A stretch of 64,000 nucleotides of DNA. Source: Eleginops maclovinus. Taxonomy: Eukaryota; Chordata; Actinopteri; Perciformes; Eleginopidae. Below are positions 21,734 to 33,662 of the stretch, piece by piece. The notes beneath the pieces are model-generated. The model was not told the origin of the DNA. It worked only from the letters and a program-made list of their open reading frames with translations, and ran no database searches. The stretch's first letter is position 1. Each line of letters starts with the position of its first letter. The position numbers and the translations under genes were made by a program. Location: positions 3,033,453 through 3,097,452 of the forward strand of contig NC_086370.1 in the NCBI RefSeq assembly GCF_036324505.1. Direction: 5' to 3'.

Positions 21734-21848
21734 AAGATCGGCTATAACGGCCTCCTGCTACAGCAACTTCCCTACTTTGGCTGCGATTTACTTCTGCTTG
21801 AACCACAAACTGAAAAAACTGAAACGTTGACTATAAATAAATCTACTA

Positions 21849-22012
21849 TGTCAACAGAATTTACAAAGTTTTATTAGGTTAGTTGAAAGCAATAATATTA
21901 AGTTAAAATAAAAAAACATTGGGTTGTACTTAAACTATTGCTTTCAAGTAACTTATACAATTATCTGGAACCTGTTGACATTTAATTAAAGTCAATGTTT
22001 AATTTGTTCAGT
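21849..22012. repeat. dispersed repeat, copy A (partner at 38,640-38,755)
   Basis: Shares actattgct(t/g)tcaa, atacaattat(c/a)tggaacct, gttgaca and tttaattaaagtca(a/g)tgt with the block at 38,640-38,755. Within copy A an inverted pair exists (ggttagttgaaagcaata against tattgctttcaagtaactt), and tgtcaacag / cctgttgaca bracket it. This suggests a MITE-like folded element. Confidence 0.55.
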
Positions 22013-23121
22013 ACTGTCCATTGGGTTCAGGGTTTTAATTGTTTATTTCGTAAGCAACAAATTAATATCTGAAAACCAGGCATGTGATGTCACGGGGAAA
22101 TATATTTTTGATAGTGACTTTTATTTTGACACAGTAATTTCTCGATTGGGGTATGATGTCACTTCCTGTTCTGGGAATAGTCATTTTTCAGTTGTTCAAG
22201 GTGAAGGTCACATGTCAGCTCAGCTCCTCTGAACATTATCGTTCCATTTGGGTGTGGCATTGCCAGTAAGTACATTTGTGTTGATTAACCTGTAGAAAGA
22301 AGAAGTAATGCGAAATACATAGTTTAGGCGAACTTTTCATGAGAAAATAAGTTAATTCATGTGGACCACAGTAATGCAGTTATTGTACTGGAAATGATGT
22401 GTGACTCAGCTATGTTAGCAATTCCTGTGTGTGATTTACCATTGACCTTATTAGCATGGAAGCTAAGCTAAGTATAGCATTTAGTTACCTATTTGTTCTA
22501 TCTATCTGTATAGATATTTGTAATACTTACCTATTATTTGGTGCTTATCTGATGTTTAGATATTATTTACAATTACCTGCTGTATTTTGTATTTATTTCA
22601 GTTTACCTTCTTTCAATAAACCTCACTAACTACAAGACCTCCCTCTTCCTTGGGGGATTTGTTGAAGAGATGAGTTTAGCTGGCTGTTGGCTTTAAGAAC
22701 AGTACAAGGCATCAACAAGTTCTACAGTCGCAACAGTATCACAACACGTTTCAACAACTTTTTATCCAAGTTCTATAGTACTATAGAATAACTAGTGTAT
22801 CTGTTGTTTGTTAATGTTTCTCTTCCACATTGAAATTATAAAATATAACAGACAGTATGAATGTTTCACATTTCTCCATCTGGTCTTTCGAGCTGGTCAC
22901 AGTTGAAACATCATTTTAAAACCATTCTTTTCGGGCCACTGACATTTCAATATAAATAACTAATGAATCAAATCAGCAGCTGAGGATGTTTTATGGCATG
23001 CATGTGTTTATTTTTTACATCTTCTTAAAGTTATTCATCCATCCCAATTGTGTCTGCTGCCAGAAGGTTTTACTGAACACAGTGAAAATGCTGTGTGTTG
23101 TTTGTCATGTGTTCCGAATAT
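22013..23121. other. no recognised feature
   Basis: AT-rich clean sequence without convincing exons or repeats. Confidence 0.5.
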
Positions 23122-23322
23122 ACTACTTAATAATGAGGGGAGGCAGTATGTTTGGATCAGGGAGAGCAGGTTCGAATCCCACTGCAGTCAGCATGTCGTC
23201 GTGTCCATTGGGCAAGACACTTCACACCAAATTTCTCCTGTGGGGATTGCCTACAGTATTGAATGTATGCAAGTTACTTTGGATAAAAGCATCTAACAAG
23301 TGACATGTAATGTAATGCATAT
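23122..23322 (+). mobile_element. tRNA-derived SINE
   Basis: A polymerase III B box GGTTCGAATCCC is at 23,169-23,180. It is followed by gtgtccattgggcaagacac, a body motif common in fish SINEs. The tail (ttactttggataaaagcatc then taatgtaatg) is the typical LINE-related 3' end. The A box is degraded. Confidence 0.75.
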
Positions 23323-23639
23323 GGATTACTATTAAGTTAAATTGATTGAGATAATTAATAGTTATGAATGTAGCCTGATATATGTGCTCAAAATTATGTG
23401 TATAAAACATTAAAAGATTTCAGTAGTGTTTTGAAAGTCTATGCCGTTTGTGTTTCTTCTACAAAATGTGTCAGTGAGAAAATGGCATTCTGAACAAAAC
23501 CTCTACTAGATAAACACAATGCCACATTTATACATTCATATAATTTTAGTATACATATACAATATTGAAGGCAAACTGTTGTCTCGTAATGTGTTGTGTC
23601 AGTGTGAAAAAGAAATCAGTGAGAAAAAAACGATTAAAT

Positions 23640-26600
23640 GTAGTATGTCAACTTTTTTCCTTTCCCCTTCGACGTTTTTGCTTTTTTAAATCAAAAAAAT
23701 TTTTTTAATTCACGAATTTTTCCTTCCCCTTAAAAACTAAAAATTTTTTGAAAATGTTTCTTTTATTTTAAGTTTTTCGTGGTTTGAAAAAAAAAACAAA
23801 TAAAAAATTTCCTGAAGTTTTTCCCCCTTAAAAGGGAAGTTTTCTTCCACAGTTAAACCTTTTTTGGGGTGGTTTTTTTTTTTACGGACGCCTTTTTTTT
23901 TTTTTCCCCAGTTGTAAAAACACCTAAAAACAAAAAATTTTGCATGCTAAAGTTTTGAAAAAGTATGGTTTTGGGGGGCGGCCTTGACCTTGTTTTTGTT
24001 ATAATACCAGGACCCCACCTTTAAAATTTCAAAGTTTGGGAGGCTAGGGCCCCAAAAAACCCCCCTGGTTTTTACAGGGGGGAAGAACCATTCAGCGGGT
24101 AAAGTGGTTTTGTTGGGGGGCGGAACGGGGGGGCCCCAAATTTTAAAGCAAACACCCCCCCCTTTACCCCAGACCGTTAGACCCCAGGGGCCAAAAAAAA
24201 GGGAGGGGAAGAACGTCCCCTACACCCAGTCTTCCCCCCTTCCCTTAAAAAGGGCACTGGGGTCGATGTTTTTTTCCAAAAAAAAACAGAAAAATCTCCA
24301 AAAATTGTCTTACAAAAAAAGGCCCCTTTGCCTTTCAAAAACTTAACTCAAGAATTTTTTTAAACCAGGGGAGCCTTCCCCCAAACTCAACTTCCCGGAA
24401 TGGAAACTCAGAAGTTTTTTCTTTTTCGCGAACCCCCAGTGAGGGCTCCCCGGGAAAAGGGGGCAGAATTTTTCAGGGCTATAAAAGGGTTAAGAGCCTC
24501 CAGATTTTTTAAAAGGGGAAAAAAAGGGGAACGCCTTTAACTTTTCGGAACCTTTTTTTCGTTTATCCATTTCAAATTTTGGGAAGGGGGTTTTTGGGGC
24601 ATCCTGGTTTTTGGGGTAGGCCTTGTGCATGCGAGTTGGGAATTCCCTTTTTGCCCCCCCTGGTGGGTTTTTGGGTCCTGATTTTGGGAGTCCCCCCTTT
24701 TGGGGGGTTTCCCCTAAATTTCCCCATCCCCCCAAGGAAAGGGCCCCTCTAAACTTTTGCTTTCCACCCTTTCCCCTTCCAACCCCTTTTTCACTTTTCC
24801 AAAAATCCGGGGTTTGTCGGGTTTGACGGGCCGGTTTTGATAACTTTTGCATTTGGATTGAAAAGTCCAAGCCAAAACAAAGGGGAACTTTTTTTTATTT
24901 GTTTTGCCAGTTTAACAACTTTACCGAAACAAAAGGGGTAGAACCCTTTTTTGCAAGGTTTGGGGGTTTACCCCCAAAAAGGTCAAAAAACTTTTCGTTC
25001 CCCTTTTAAGCTTTGGTCAGGGGCCTGTTAGGGATCTGGCTTTTTAAAGGGGGCCCCCACTTTTTCAGTTTTTAAAATTTTTTTGGGCCCGGGTTTTTTA
25101 AAAAATTTTCATTTTGGGGTCCAACAAAAAAAGGTAAAGGGTTTTTCCCCAAAAAAAAAAACCCCTTTTGGATTTTTTTGGGGAGTTCCGCATGGGGGTT
25201 TAAAGTGGTGCCACTAAAAAAACCGTGGGGTTTTTTCTCCCGGGGTTTTTTTGGGGGCCCCCTTTGAAAATGTTGGTGTATTTTCGGGGGGAGGGGGCGG
25301 GGGGGGGGGGGGGGGGAAAAAAGGGGGGGAGAGACGTAAAAATTTCCCGGATCCCCCAAACCAAAAGGGGCCTTTACCGGGCCCCCTTTGGCCCAACCAC
25401 CTTATTTAGGGTCGTCCTGGGGTATTCATTGGGTCTAAAAGGGAATTTTTGAGTCCTATTGGTTTTTGTTTCCCCGCCTTTCAATTACGCCTTCGGGGCC
25501 TTAAAGTCAACTGTGTTTTTTCCGCTTACCCGCTGCGTTTAAAAAAAGGGGAAAATTGGGTTTAAAAATTTAAACCCCTTTGGTTTTTCCTTCGGGGAAA
25601 CCTTTTAAACCCAATGCTTTTCTTTGCTGAGAGGGGGTGAAATTTTTAACTAAGGAAAACCGATCCTTTTTCAGCCCGAGTTCTTTTTTAATTTTTTTCC
25701 CCACGAAAACGCAATCAACCCCTTTTTTCTATTTTGTTTTGGGCAACCCTTTTCCCCTTAAATTTTTTTTTTGCCATCAAAAAATTTTTCCCCTTTTTTT
25801 GGGAAAAAAATTTTTTAGCAAAAAACATACACGGGGTTTTTTTCGAATAAACCCTTTAATTTTTTCACCTTTACACCCTCGTTTTCCCTTGAACCCCCCG
25901 GATTTTGTTTTGGGGTGAAAAAATCCCCTCTATACCCCCCCATAACCAGTGATCGGGGAAAAGGGGCCAGGGGCCTTTTTGTGGGAAAATTTTTCAAAAT
26001 TAATACCAAATTTCTGTAAAATTAATTGGGAAATATTCTGCCTGGGGGGGGCCCTTCCTTTTATGGGTTGTTAGGCTATAGGCCCTTTGGCCTTTAATTT
26101 CCGGAAATTTAAATAAACGGCTCATATTTCGCCCACAAAAAATCCTTTTTATTATATATTAAAAATGTTGTGATTTAATTATAGACCCTTTTTAAAACCC
26201 AAAATTTTCAGGGGGAACCTTTTTCCCCTTTTAACCCGGGGGGGGCCCCGAAAAATTAAAACAGAAAAAATTTTCCTCCCCCAGGAAAGGATTTACTCCC
26301 TCAGGGGGTTAATTTAAATTATTTCCTCCACCCCCGGGAAAAACCCCCGGGGGCCCCGGGCCACCCCCCGGAGGGGTTTCCCGGATGCCCCTCCCCCCTT
26401 TCCCCAACCCGAGGGGGGGGCCCGGCTCTTTTTCCTTTTTTTTTCTCCCCTTTTTTTTCCCCCCGGGGGAACTGGGGTTTTGCGGGGGCCGGATGCCCCC
26501 CTCTAAACCAATTGGGCGGGCGGGGGGGGGCGCCGCTTAGTTTTTTTTTCCCCCGGGGGGCCCAGGGGGGGGGTGAAGGGGAGGTCAGGGTAACTTTTAA

Positions 26601-27440
26601 CCAAAAACCCCCATACCCGTATTTTTGAAAACGGGAACGGAAAAAAATTTAAATTTATTTTAAAGGGGCTTTAAAAAAAACCCGTTATTCTTTTTAAAAA
26701 AAAAAAGGGGTTCAAATAAAAAAAACAACAAAGATTTATTTTTTTTATTTTTTTTTTTTTTTTTCCCGAACAATTTTTAAAACAAAAGAGGGTTTTTGCT
26801 CCAAGATTTTTTTTTAAAACTTTTTTTCAAATTCCACCAGGGGGGGGCCTTTCCGGGGGGGTTAACGCGCCCCCATCAAAAGGGAGGGGGGGGGGTTTTT
26901 TTTAAAATTGGGCCAGGTGAAAAACCAAAAAAAGAATAGGGAAGTATTAAATCCCCAAGAAAACCCTTTAAAGGAAAGGGGGGGAAAAAACCAGTAAAAC
27001 GGGGGAAAACACCCTGGAAGGAACCCCATTTTAAAACGACGGAAAGCTGGCTGCCCACTAATTTGGGGGGCCCCCTTTCCCCCCAAAAAAAAAAAGGGGG
27101 TTTGCCCCCCCAAATTTTGCCACCCCAAAATTATCAAAAAAATTGGGGACCCCTTTTGCTCCAATAAAATACCCCATCCATATCCATCCCCCCCCTTCCC
27201 TTCCCACTTTCCTAAATTCCTATCACTCAGCCCCCAAAAACTTTTCCTCCACCAAAGCCACTTTTCCGGCCCAAAACCAGCGAAGGATAAACCTCCCCCG
27301 GCCGGGGTTTAAACCCCCCCGGCCTCTCCCCGCTGGACTGCGGGAACACCTCCCTAATTTTGTAAAAGTGATTTAAACTAAAAGATTAAAATAAAATATC
27401 TTAACACAGTTGTCGAAGCCAAGGGGGAAAAATGCCCTTA
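23640..27440. other. low-quality stretch, no trustworthy genes
   Basis: Dense homopolymer runs (for example a G run near 25,300 and gggg/cccc blocks at 26,220-26,580) with the same texture as 13.4-20 kb. Proline-, glycine-, phenylalanine- and lysine-rich frames here are products of the smearing. No element could be identified. Confidence 0.8.
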
Positions 27441-27550
27441 AACCTTTGGACTGGCTGTTTCAAAGATTATCAGTTGACAACAGGAGTGGTCAGAGCCATA
27501 GGACCAGCTGTTAAGTAAAGCTCTTTTGACATTAGCTGCCATGTGGGTAT

Positions 27551-28245
27551 TAGCCTAGAAATCTAGACGCCCCTAGCGACCGCAAATTGAATTTGCTGCT
27601 GGGGCGGTCTAGTCAACCCTCGTCAGTAAGCAAGGCTGCTCGGGCCACGGTGGTTCGGACCAATCAAATCGTGAGGAGCGAGATCGGGGGCCGGGCTACC
27701 TAGTGACGACAGAGGTGCGACGTTTCAGTGTGTAGTTTTAGAGAGAGGTAAACTGGCTGATCCCAATGGCTAATCCTAGCGAATTCCTAGCGTCTTTCGA
27801 TTTGGCTTTGGCAGCGACTCTTGAACATTTGAATATTCAATTTACTTTGCGAGACGAGCAGATAACGGCACTGAAGTGTTTTCTGGAGAAAAGGGACGTT
27901 TTCGGAGTTTTGCCCACTGGATACGGTAAAAGTTTGATTTAGATAAGTACCGAATTTGAAAGCACGCCAGATATTGTCAAGTTTTTTTTGCAAAAACGGC
28001 AACAATCACTCAGTTCCATGTTTCACAAAGTTCGGTTTACTAGTGACTACACTCCACCATGTACTTCCCGTCGCGCGGACTACGTAATCCTTCTTCATAG
28101 CTCTGATTGGTTGTTCGCCATCCTATTGCGTGGCGTTGAGTGCAGAGGCAACTTGACAGACAACCGTTGATCCCGCCCACACTGCCTTCGAGCTAGACTA
28201 GACCCCGGTACAGCTTTTTGCTGTAGGGGTTTAGCTTGCTAGGCT
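27551..28245 (+). mobile_element. short TIR element with RecQ-like helicase start, ~10-bp target duplication
   Basis: The left end reads (t)AGCCTAGAAATCTAGACG. The right end, inverted, reads AGCCTAGCAAGCTAAACC. ATGTGGGTAT flanks both sides (27,541-27,550 and 28,246-28,255), a 10-base target duplication. It carries only the first 58 codons of a helicase and so looks like an internally deleted copy of a larger element. A ~10-base duplication together with a superfamily II helicase recalls Academ-type (AcademH) or IS4EU-type transposons; this is inference from memory. Confidence 0.7.
27766..27942 (+). pseudogene. RecQ-like helicase N-terminal fragment
   Basis: 58 codons starting MANPSEFLASFDLALAATLE. 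They include LRDEQITALKCFLEKRDVFG and the Walker A motif VLPTGYGKS, then LI and a stop at 27,940-27,942. RecQ proteins have an aromatic-rich Q motif (F/W-R..Q...I) followed by a LPTGGGKS-type P-loop, which fits. Everything after motif I is missing, so it cannot unwind DNA. Confidence 0.75.
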
Positions 28246-28255
28246 ATGTGGGTAT

Positions 28256-29546
28256 GTGAATAGTTTCCAATATTGACACAAGCAATTTTCAACCATTTAT
28301 CAATTAATATTTTGTATTTGATAACACCAATGGGTTTCCTATCCCCTAAACTGCCAGGGGCATACATAGTTTAAATACTGGCAACTTATAACTATGCGAA
28401 ATATACAAATGTATTTTAGAACTACAATTCCCAGTATGTGGTCCCGGCATAGAATATGTTGCAAAACACACAAATAGCCAGCATGCGTGTAGTTCTTCCG
28501 GTGTGTAGGTGGACTCGTTTGAAATCCTGTTTTATATTGTCTGCCGTGGCTGAGCTGAATTCCATCAAAGCCCGTCTACGGAAAGCCCCTTCACTCTCTA
28601 TTCACCCCCATTGTACCGAATTTGGCTGCAGTTCACCTAGGGGGCGATCGCGGGCGAGTGCAGAATACATGGACCCCTATGGAGCTAGGCGGCTAGCTAC
28701 ATCATTCTCCTAGCATATCGTCTACAAAATCCAAAATACTACTGTGGTTTCCGAGAGGTCGACAGGGATTTTTCGTCAAAACTGGAATAATCTGGGGGTC
28801 ATAGCCTTTTGTTTTCTTACAGGTTGGGCAGTTGCGACCCAGGTTCTGCTAGCATCTGGCTAATGAAAGCCGATTGGTCAATGAAGAACTCACGACTGGT
28901 TACGACCGAAGAATACGCTTTGTGGTACCTGTCCACAGAACATCAACAACGCCAAAGCCCGTAAGTTCTCTGGTAATAGTACTCACAGTGCTAATATAGC
29001 CAACTGAAGCAACCAAATAACGTATTTTTTCAAAAACGACATATTCACATCAGAAACTCTTCATTAACACTTAATTGTTTGTTAAGATTTGTAAATTATG
29101 AGTATCAAATAATGTCACACCTTTTCAAAACATGTAGAGCCGAGTTCAAATCAGTCCCACGGAGCCAAATCAGCTGCGATCGTATGCAGCTGTTGCTGCG
29201 AGGGAAAGGAAAGGGAAGGAGAGACACAAGGTGCCGTAAAGCAATTTATCACGCATGACGTCATCCGATTTACAAAAACCTAATTTTAGTCAAAATCAAG
29301 CGAATATAAAATACTAGCTATGTGTCGTTTGTGAGGATTATCCATTCCATGTTTAAAAAACTATAGCAGTGATTTAAAAAAAAATTATATCCAAAGAAAT
29401 GTAGGAATCTATGGGTGGGGCTCCATAGGACCACATTCATTCTGCACTGGCCCACCAGCGCCCCCCAGGTGCAGTACCATACCGGAACGGTTTTGAGAGT
29501 GAACGTTCTCGTCAATATTAAAAGTTCTCTGATTCCATGCAGTCGT
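28256..29546. other. no assigned feature, repeat-like texture
   Basis: Clean sequence with motifs such as actacaattcccag and ggggcgatcgcg that look repeat-derived. I could not define ends, a family or a gene. Confidence 0.4.
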
Positions 29547-29569
29547 TCGGCTGCCAGGGGCGTGTCTAA

Positions 29570-29608
29570 GGGTGGGCTGGGGTGGGCATTGCCCACCCCA
29601 GCCCACCC
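29570..29608. repeat. 19-bp perfect subterminal palindrome in hAT A
   Basis: GGGTGGGCTGGGGTGGGCA at 29,570-29,588 is followed after one base by its exact reverse complement at 29,590-29,608. It begins 15 bases inside the transposon end and may be a transposase-binding or folding feature. Confidence 0.9.
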
Positions 29609-30544
29609 AGGGAATCATCTGCCCAGCCAATGAAAACTCTGAAAAAAATCACTGTAATCGCTATTTTTGAGCGTTCATAGTTTTCTGCAATTTTGTCATT
29701 GGTCAGCAAATATGCACTGCTTTCCTATTGGTCATTTCAAAGGTGTGGATGTGCTTAGTCAGTGCTCCTTCTTTCCATATCGCCATTCGCTAAACCAGAC
29801 ACTTCTTTATACAAGCGGTACAGAACCTGTTTGTTGCTAGCAGCTCTTCGCAATCAATATGCCTTATAACTTTGATTCTTGATCATTCTTTATTCCCGTT
29901 ATTATAAATTATATTCATAGTCTTGTAGTTTTGATTTTTTCTTTGAAGTTACTCACTTCGTGGTTTATTGATAGCCAGCTAGCTTGCCTGACTTGTTGCT
30001 AGTCACTGGTAACTTATTTAGCTAGCTAGGTGGGCTACATTTTCCAGCATGGATAGGTGGTTCGTTAAAAAACAGGCACCCTCAACCTCGGTGTATGCTG
30101 CCTCCACTGTCGAGCCCAGCAGCACATCTACCAACACCGAGCAGAGCGTTACTGCCTTGGAGCAGAGTCGGAGCCAGAGCAGATCTACTGGAGGGGCATT
30201 GGGTCATCGGCGGGGGGGCACTGCCGTTTGAGAAATATTTTAACGCAGTGGCAACATCATAATCCAACACAGCAGAAATGCTATCAAAAACGAAACACGT
30301 TTTTCTTTATTATTATTTGTTTTATTATTTGTTAATTTCCGTATCATGACACTTAGTCGAGGCTATGTGTGTAGCCCTATGCACATAGTTTACGCAAACG
30401 AAGACGATAATAAAAGGCAGAAAGGGGTGGGGTAAAGTTTGGACAACATATAAACTACAGAACAGGACCGCTGACATAAGCTGAGAAACGCATTCGGACA
30501 GGACAAGCCACGCATCTGGCACCAGGCTGAAATTACATTAGCCC

Positions 30545-31581
30545 CAGAGGCGGCTGGCCCATAGGGGGCGCTGGGGCTCTGCCCCACCAGCTGTTGAGGG
30601 GAAAAAATATTTTTTGGATATTTTTTTTTTAATGAATGTCAGTTTTACTTAATAGTGTGTGTGCCTACATGCAATTTAAATCATTTAAACAACATTTCCA
30701 CCAACTAACACTCATTAAACAGTGAATTTCCACTGACAGACAGTGTATCATTCTCTCATGGGGCGATCGGCCCCTGACCGGCAGCTAAACAGCCAATCCG
30801 GTTATGGTTGCTAGGGGGAAATTATGAATAATTGGCCTATCAACGTCGCCAAATTTAACGCCGGTGGGGCGCTGGAAATTTAGCCCCAACTGCTACGTAA
30901 AATGCGTGAAGGTTTAGGATTGCTGTAGCTACATAAGGAGCCAGCGATAGTTTTTTTTCGTAGTGCGACTCCCAGACTCTGTCCTACGCTACGTGGGGAA
31001 AAAATACGCGCGACGACGAAGAGAGATGATGGCGATGTAATATGTAATAATATTATAGTTTGTAATTGTAATATAGTTGTGGAGAATGCTTTGTTGTTTC
31101 TCTCAGGCTGTGACATGCAATGACAACTGTATGGCACTGATGCTGTTTTCTCCAAGTAAATGCATTTTTCCTTGAGAGAGGGTATTAAAATAATCTGTTT
31201 ATGTAAAAAAAAATTAAAATAACTTGGTTCTAAATTCTTTGTATATGTTACATTTTAATAGGAAAGTTCTGTTTCATTCTCTCTTCTCAACCCACACTCA
31301 CTCATTCACTCACTCACTGTTGATTTGTATAGATTCAGCTGAAATCATACCCTTGTTGTTAATTTATCCCTTGATTGTATTGTATAGTATTTGATAACAT
31401 AAAGTCTAATATAGCTGTAAATTGTTACTTTTTCTGTGAAGCTGGAAACTGTGAAATTAAATTATTATTGTGGAACTGTAGTCATTTTCCGACTGTTCAT
31501 TTGAATGCTTATGCTAGATTAGGCAGGGAAATCTGTTGGCACACTAGCCCCACCAAGATTTTTTTTCACCAGCCGCCACTG
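30545..31581. mobile_element. hAT element C, non-autonomous, inserted in hAT B
   Basis: Left terminus CAGAGGCGGCTGG, right terminus inverted CAGTGGCGGCTGG, and a perfect 8-base duplication ATTAGCCC at 30,537-30,544 and 31,582-31,589. Length is 1037 bases with no credible transposase. It is the youngest layer of this nest. Confidence 0.88.
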
Positions 31582-31808
31582 ATTAGCCCATACATCTTTC
31601 AGGCCAACAAGTATAAAACACAAATGCAGATAGACCCAGCAAACATTCATCAAGAATTCACCTGCTTAATAGGCCTTATCATGAAAGCCAGGGCTGGCTT
31701 CAAAAGTGAAATGAACAATCGACTTACCGTCAGAAAAGTTGCAGGCGAGAAGTGTTGCTGCTGAACCTTCTAATACTGTGTCCTTCCATTCGCTTGTGCA
31801 TTTGTGTG

Positions 31809-32141
31809 TCAAATCTTTCTCGAATGCAAGCTGCACCAACCTGGCCTTTCTTTCATGTATCTTGTGCGTCTGTGTTCCGAATTTCTCAGAGTGGAGAATG
31901 AATTCTCACACATTGCTGTGGATGTGCCAAATGTTAATGCATGTTTGAAAGCAGTCAGCACACTGGGCATGGCAATCAGATGGTTGTGGTACGTTGAGAT
32001 GATGTGCTGTATGGTCCAATCTCCCTCCATTGCTTGCTTTTGTGACATTAAAAACTCTTTAGCAACTTTGAACTCAGCGTCAATTATAGTTGATTGTGAC
32101 AGGTCGAGAATGTGCTTCACAGCTGGTAGGAGGGGCATCAA
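31809..32141 (-). pseudogene. hAT B transposase C-terminal fragment
   Basis: The minus strand encodes VKHILDLSQSTIIDAEFKVA and later GTSTAMCENSFSTLRN, the hAT dimerisation signature (A-x-x-E-x-x-F-S-x-L). After a frame change it continues LAFEKDLTHK-like. The catalytic part is absent, as expected for a deletion derivative. Confidence 0.65.
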
Positions 32142-33624
32142 TGAACGCTAGGGGGGGCACAGCCCTCGAATGCCCCCCCATAGCGCCTGCACTGCCTTGG
32201 AGTTAGCAAATATCCGTCCTCCTCAAAACCCAGACACACCATCATCCAGCTCTGCCTTGTCCGCTCCTAATTATGGATAGCACATCCCAGCCCATTTTAA
32301 GCAGTTAACCCAGGCGCCCATTTGGACAAATAGTGAGAAGCTTTAGTGCAGGCTGGTACTAGTCTCGGCCATGGTTAGAGTATTCAGTCTCGTCTGATGC
32401 CTGCTTTTGCTTTGCTTGTGGCAAATGTGGTGTTTCCAATTCAGAAAGAGATGAGATATTCACGGAACGTGGATACACTAATTGGAAGAGAGCCCTAGAA
32501 CAAGACGGTGGTTTTCTTAAACATGCTTGTGATATTCCTCATGTTAGAGCGATGTCTGCATGGCAGGAATACCAGCGTCGTTCAGAGACGGGTGAAAGTA
32601 TCCTGCAGCTACTGGGTCAAACCCGGATAGAAAAAGAACAGATACTATGTTAGAAGCATTGGGGAAGTCATTCCGTTTCTCACTGGAAATGGGCTAGCTC
32701 TCCGTGGGCATAGTCAGGGGGATGGGGATGAGGGAGGTCTTTTAATTAGGCTGTTTGATTACACTATTCACAAAGATCCAAAACTCGCAGATATTGCTAA
32801 ATGCATCCCCGAAAATGCAAAATACACTTCAAATCTCATTCAAAACGAAATCATTGAAACCCTAGCCAAACTGGTTTTTTTAACAATATCAGGGCCAAAT
32901 ATGATGAAGCCGACTCTCCTGGACTTTGCATTAAAAGTGATGGCACCAGGAATTGCTGCAACATTCAGAATTTGTCAATAATAATAAGATTTGTCCACAA
33001 CGCCATCCCAGAAGAACATTTAATTGGCTTAATTGGCCTCTCAAAGAAATGTTGAATTAATGAGGGCCACATCATTTCTCCTGCCAAAATAAGCATCTTT
33101 TCTTGACCACTCTCTCCTGAAGCCACTTCAGGTGCTTGCAGGCACAGAGTGAAATAGTATGAGCTTGCACAATGAAATTGCTTTGGCGAAAGTAATGTTG
33201 CTCAATAAACTGTCCACTGATGCAGACCTTTCTGCAGTATGCAAATGCATCCAGGAGTACAAAGAGGCCTTCCCCATATTGCATTGGTTGTATGTCAAGC
33301 ACTAGTCATTGGTGTGTCATCAGCTGCATGTGAAAGCTCTTTTTCTACCTTGTCCCGCATTCTCACCCCTCTCCGCCGATCAATGCTGCATTCAAGGAAA
33401 AGAGATTTAGTCATTTTGGCACACAAGAAAACCATCACAAAAAATCTAGACATGAATCAATTTGTTTCAGAATGTGCCAAGGCTAACCGCAGACTGGTCC
33501 TGTAATTAGTTTCTATACCCTGGAAACTGGCATCCTAGCTTCCCATAGAAATGGTATTGAATTGAGCTATATTGCTGTCCTAGCTTCCCCATTGTCAACA
33601 TACTGTATGTTATATGTGGTGATC

Positions 33625-33661
<37 letters not shown>
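33625..33661. repeat. (TTAC)n microsatellite
   Basis: About nine perfect tetranucleotide units inside the 3' part of hAT A. Confidence 0.97.

Positions 33662-33662
<1 letters not shown>

Larger units (their letters stand above)
30163..32194 (-). mobile_element. hAT element B, inserted in hAT A
   Basis: CCTTGGAG occurs immediately outside both ends (30,155-30,162 and 32,195-32,202). The right end, inverted, starts CAGTGCAGGCGCTATGG; the left end starts CAGAGTCGGAGCC. The two termini are only loosely similar, so the left boundary depends mainly on the perfect duplication. A C-terminal transposase fragment lies next to the right end, indicating a large internal deletion. hAT C is inserted within it. 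Confidence 0.6.
30049..33505 (+). pseudogene. hAT A transposase (TTF-type zinc finger, DUF4371), disrupted
   Basis: The N-terminus is MDRWFVKKQAPSTS at 30,049, followed by a serine/threonine-rich lead. The frame is cut at 30,162 by hAT B and resumes in frame at 32,203 (LANIRPPQNPDTPSSS). After a TAG, a zinc-binding segment (ACFCFACGKCG, then RGYTNWKRALEQ) and catalytic-core pieces (GNGLALRGHSQ) follow, with frame changes. The C-terminal dimerisation domain is open at 33,239-33,505 and contains SSAACESSFSTLSRI and LRRSMLHSRKRDLV. Multiple stops show it is dead independent of the insertion. Confidence 0.72.

Noticed and set aside
24104..27376. Multiple short frames rich in P, G, F and K
   Set aside because: Homopolymer inflation in low-quality sequence; no start or splice context or homology.
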